Assembly: GCA_020050955.1 (NCBI GenBank) | Contig: JAGVJT010000135.1 | Span: forward strand, 1 to 5,912 | Direction of reading: 5' to 3' | Length of the DNA: 5,912 nucleotides | Source: Legionellales bacterium | GTDB taxonomy: Bacteria; Pseudomonadota; Gammaproteobacteria; Legionellales; Legionellaceae | Shown here: in pieces, positions 5,219-5,912 of the stretch | Numbering within the stretch: the first letter of the stretch is position 1 | Layout of the letters: each line of letters starts with the position of its first letter | Program-made: the position numbers and the translations under genes | The notes under the pieces: generated by a model | Told to the model about the DNA's origin: nothing | Databases searched by the model: none | What the model saw: only the letters and a program-made list of their open reading frames with translations

Positions 5219-5912
5219 ATCAATCTCTAGGATTAGGCGTGGAACATGATGATCACGGACCTGAGCAAGGACGTGGTGTCATTGGTTTCATGAAGCGTTG
5301 GGTATTCACAACCAACCACAAAGACATTGGCACCCTGTATTTATGGCTTGCAGTGGCTAGCTTTTTTATTGCGGGCAGCATGGCTCTCGTGATTCGTGCA
5401 GAACTCTTTCAACCTGGCCATCGCTTTGTTGATCCAAACTTTTTTAATCAAATGACAACATTGCATGGCCTCATCATGCTATTCGGCGTTGTCATGCCTG
5501 CCTTTACAGGCATGGCAAACTGGCAAATACCTTTGATGATTGGTGCGCCAGACATGGCATTGCCTCGTTTAAATAACTGGAGCTTTTGGTTATTGCCTTT
5601 TGCGTTTGCATTATTGGGTTCAACGTTATTCCATGCAGGTGGTGGCCCTAATTTTGGATGGACAATGTATGCACCACTTTCGACACAATACGCACCACCC
5701 AGCACTGATTTTATGATTTTTTCGGTACACATGATGGGTATATCATCCATCATGGGTTCAATCAACATCATCACCACCATCCTTAACATGCGCGCACCTG
5801 GCATGACGTTAATGAAAATGCCAATGTTCGTATGGACATGGCTTATCACCGCATTTCTTTTGGTTGCCATCATGCCGGTATTAGCAGGAGCAGTAACCAT
5901 GATGCTTGCCGA
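5215..5912 (+). CDS. coxA: Cytochrome c oxidase subunit I, N-terminal part
   Basis: The first 232 residues of the catalytic heme-copper oxidase subunit, still open at the right edge; subunit I proteins are usually above 500 residues, so less than half is here. This subunit reduces O2 to water at the heme a3-CuB site and pumps protons. Landmarks are the N-terminal TTNHKDIGTLYL (32-43), low-spin heme a ligand His84 in TTLHGLIMLF, and GAPDMALPRLNNWSFWLLP (110-128). The D-channel entrance Asp113 is present with channel asparagines Asn102 and Asn120, which marks the A-type family. The GGGPNFGWTMYAPLS stretch (142-156) is characteristic of subunit I. CuB ligands, the end-of-channel Glu and the second heme a ligand lie beyond the window. 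Hydrophobic segments near 41-61, 83-101, 123-140, 166-190 and 205-231 fit the first membrane helices. Start chosen from the AGGAGG site and the 4-base overlap with coxB. Subunit III and assembly genes would be expected further right. Confidence 0.97.
   Translation, partial: MNQSLGLGVEHDDHGPEQGRGVIGFMKRWVFTTNHKDIGTLYLWLAVASFFIAGSMALVIRAELFQPGHRFVDPNFFNQMTTLHGLIMLFGVVMPAFTGMANWQIPLMIGAPDMALPRLNNWSFWLLPFAFALLGSTLFHAGGGPNFGWTMYAPLSTQYAPPSTDFMIFSVHMMGISSIMGSINIITTILNMRAPGMTLMKMPMFVWTWLITAFLLVAIMPVLAGAVTMMLA

Noticed and set aside
5448..5900. A 150-residue open frame on the minus strand
   Set aside because: It lies entirely antisense to coxA, whose conserved motifs are unmistakable, and its sequence is Met/Asn-rich with no family features.

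Overview
The window looks like ordinary chromosomal DNA from a moderately AT-rich proteobacterium. A gammaproteobacterium is the best guess, possibly of the Legionella/Coxiella type. This is an inference from the CoxA/CoxB sequence style, the cytochrome c5-like domain, the strong Shine-Dalgarno sites and the base composition; no single marker in the window proves it. I see no phage, transposon, CRISPR, defence or toxin genes, and no tRNA or rRNA.

Layout. Positions 1-500 (+) hold the 3' end of an EAL-domain (cyclic-di-GMP phosphodiesterase) gene that runs in from the left. A gap of about 240 bases follows, containing an imperfect hairpin and a doubtful small minus-strand reading frame. Positions 742-1542 (+) encode a serine alpha/beta hydrolase (carboxylesterase or monoacylglycerol-lipase type). 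It converges on a minus-strand gene (1560-2519) for a lipoprotein with a DUF2807/GIN-type beta-helical repeat region, and the two share one compact bidirectional terminator. A divergent intergenic region (2520-2742) then carries candidate promoters for both directions and two pairs of closely spaced heptamer repeats.

The right half is the start of a respiratory operon read on the plus strand. It has a secreted three-heme cytochrome c (2743-4050), a cytochrome c oxidase subunit II carrying its own C-terminal heme c domain (4040-5218, caa3 type), and subunit I (5215 to beyond the right edge). The three genes overlap by 11 and 4 bases, which points to one mRNA and translational coupling. Together they would form a chain in which the multi-heme cytochrome passes electrons to the heme c of CoxB, then CuA, then heme a in CoxA, with proton pumping through an A-type D-channel whose entrance residues are visible.

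The most notable feature is the first gene of that operon. Its first two heme domains resemble the cytochrome subunit of membrane alcohol/gluconate dehydrogenases, but its third looks like cytochrome c5. It sits with oxidase genes, and no dehydrogenase gene is in view.
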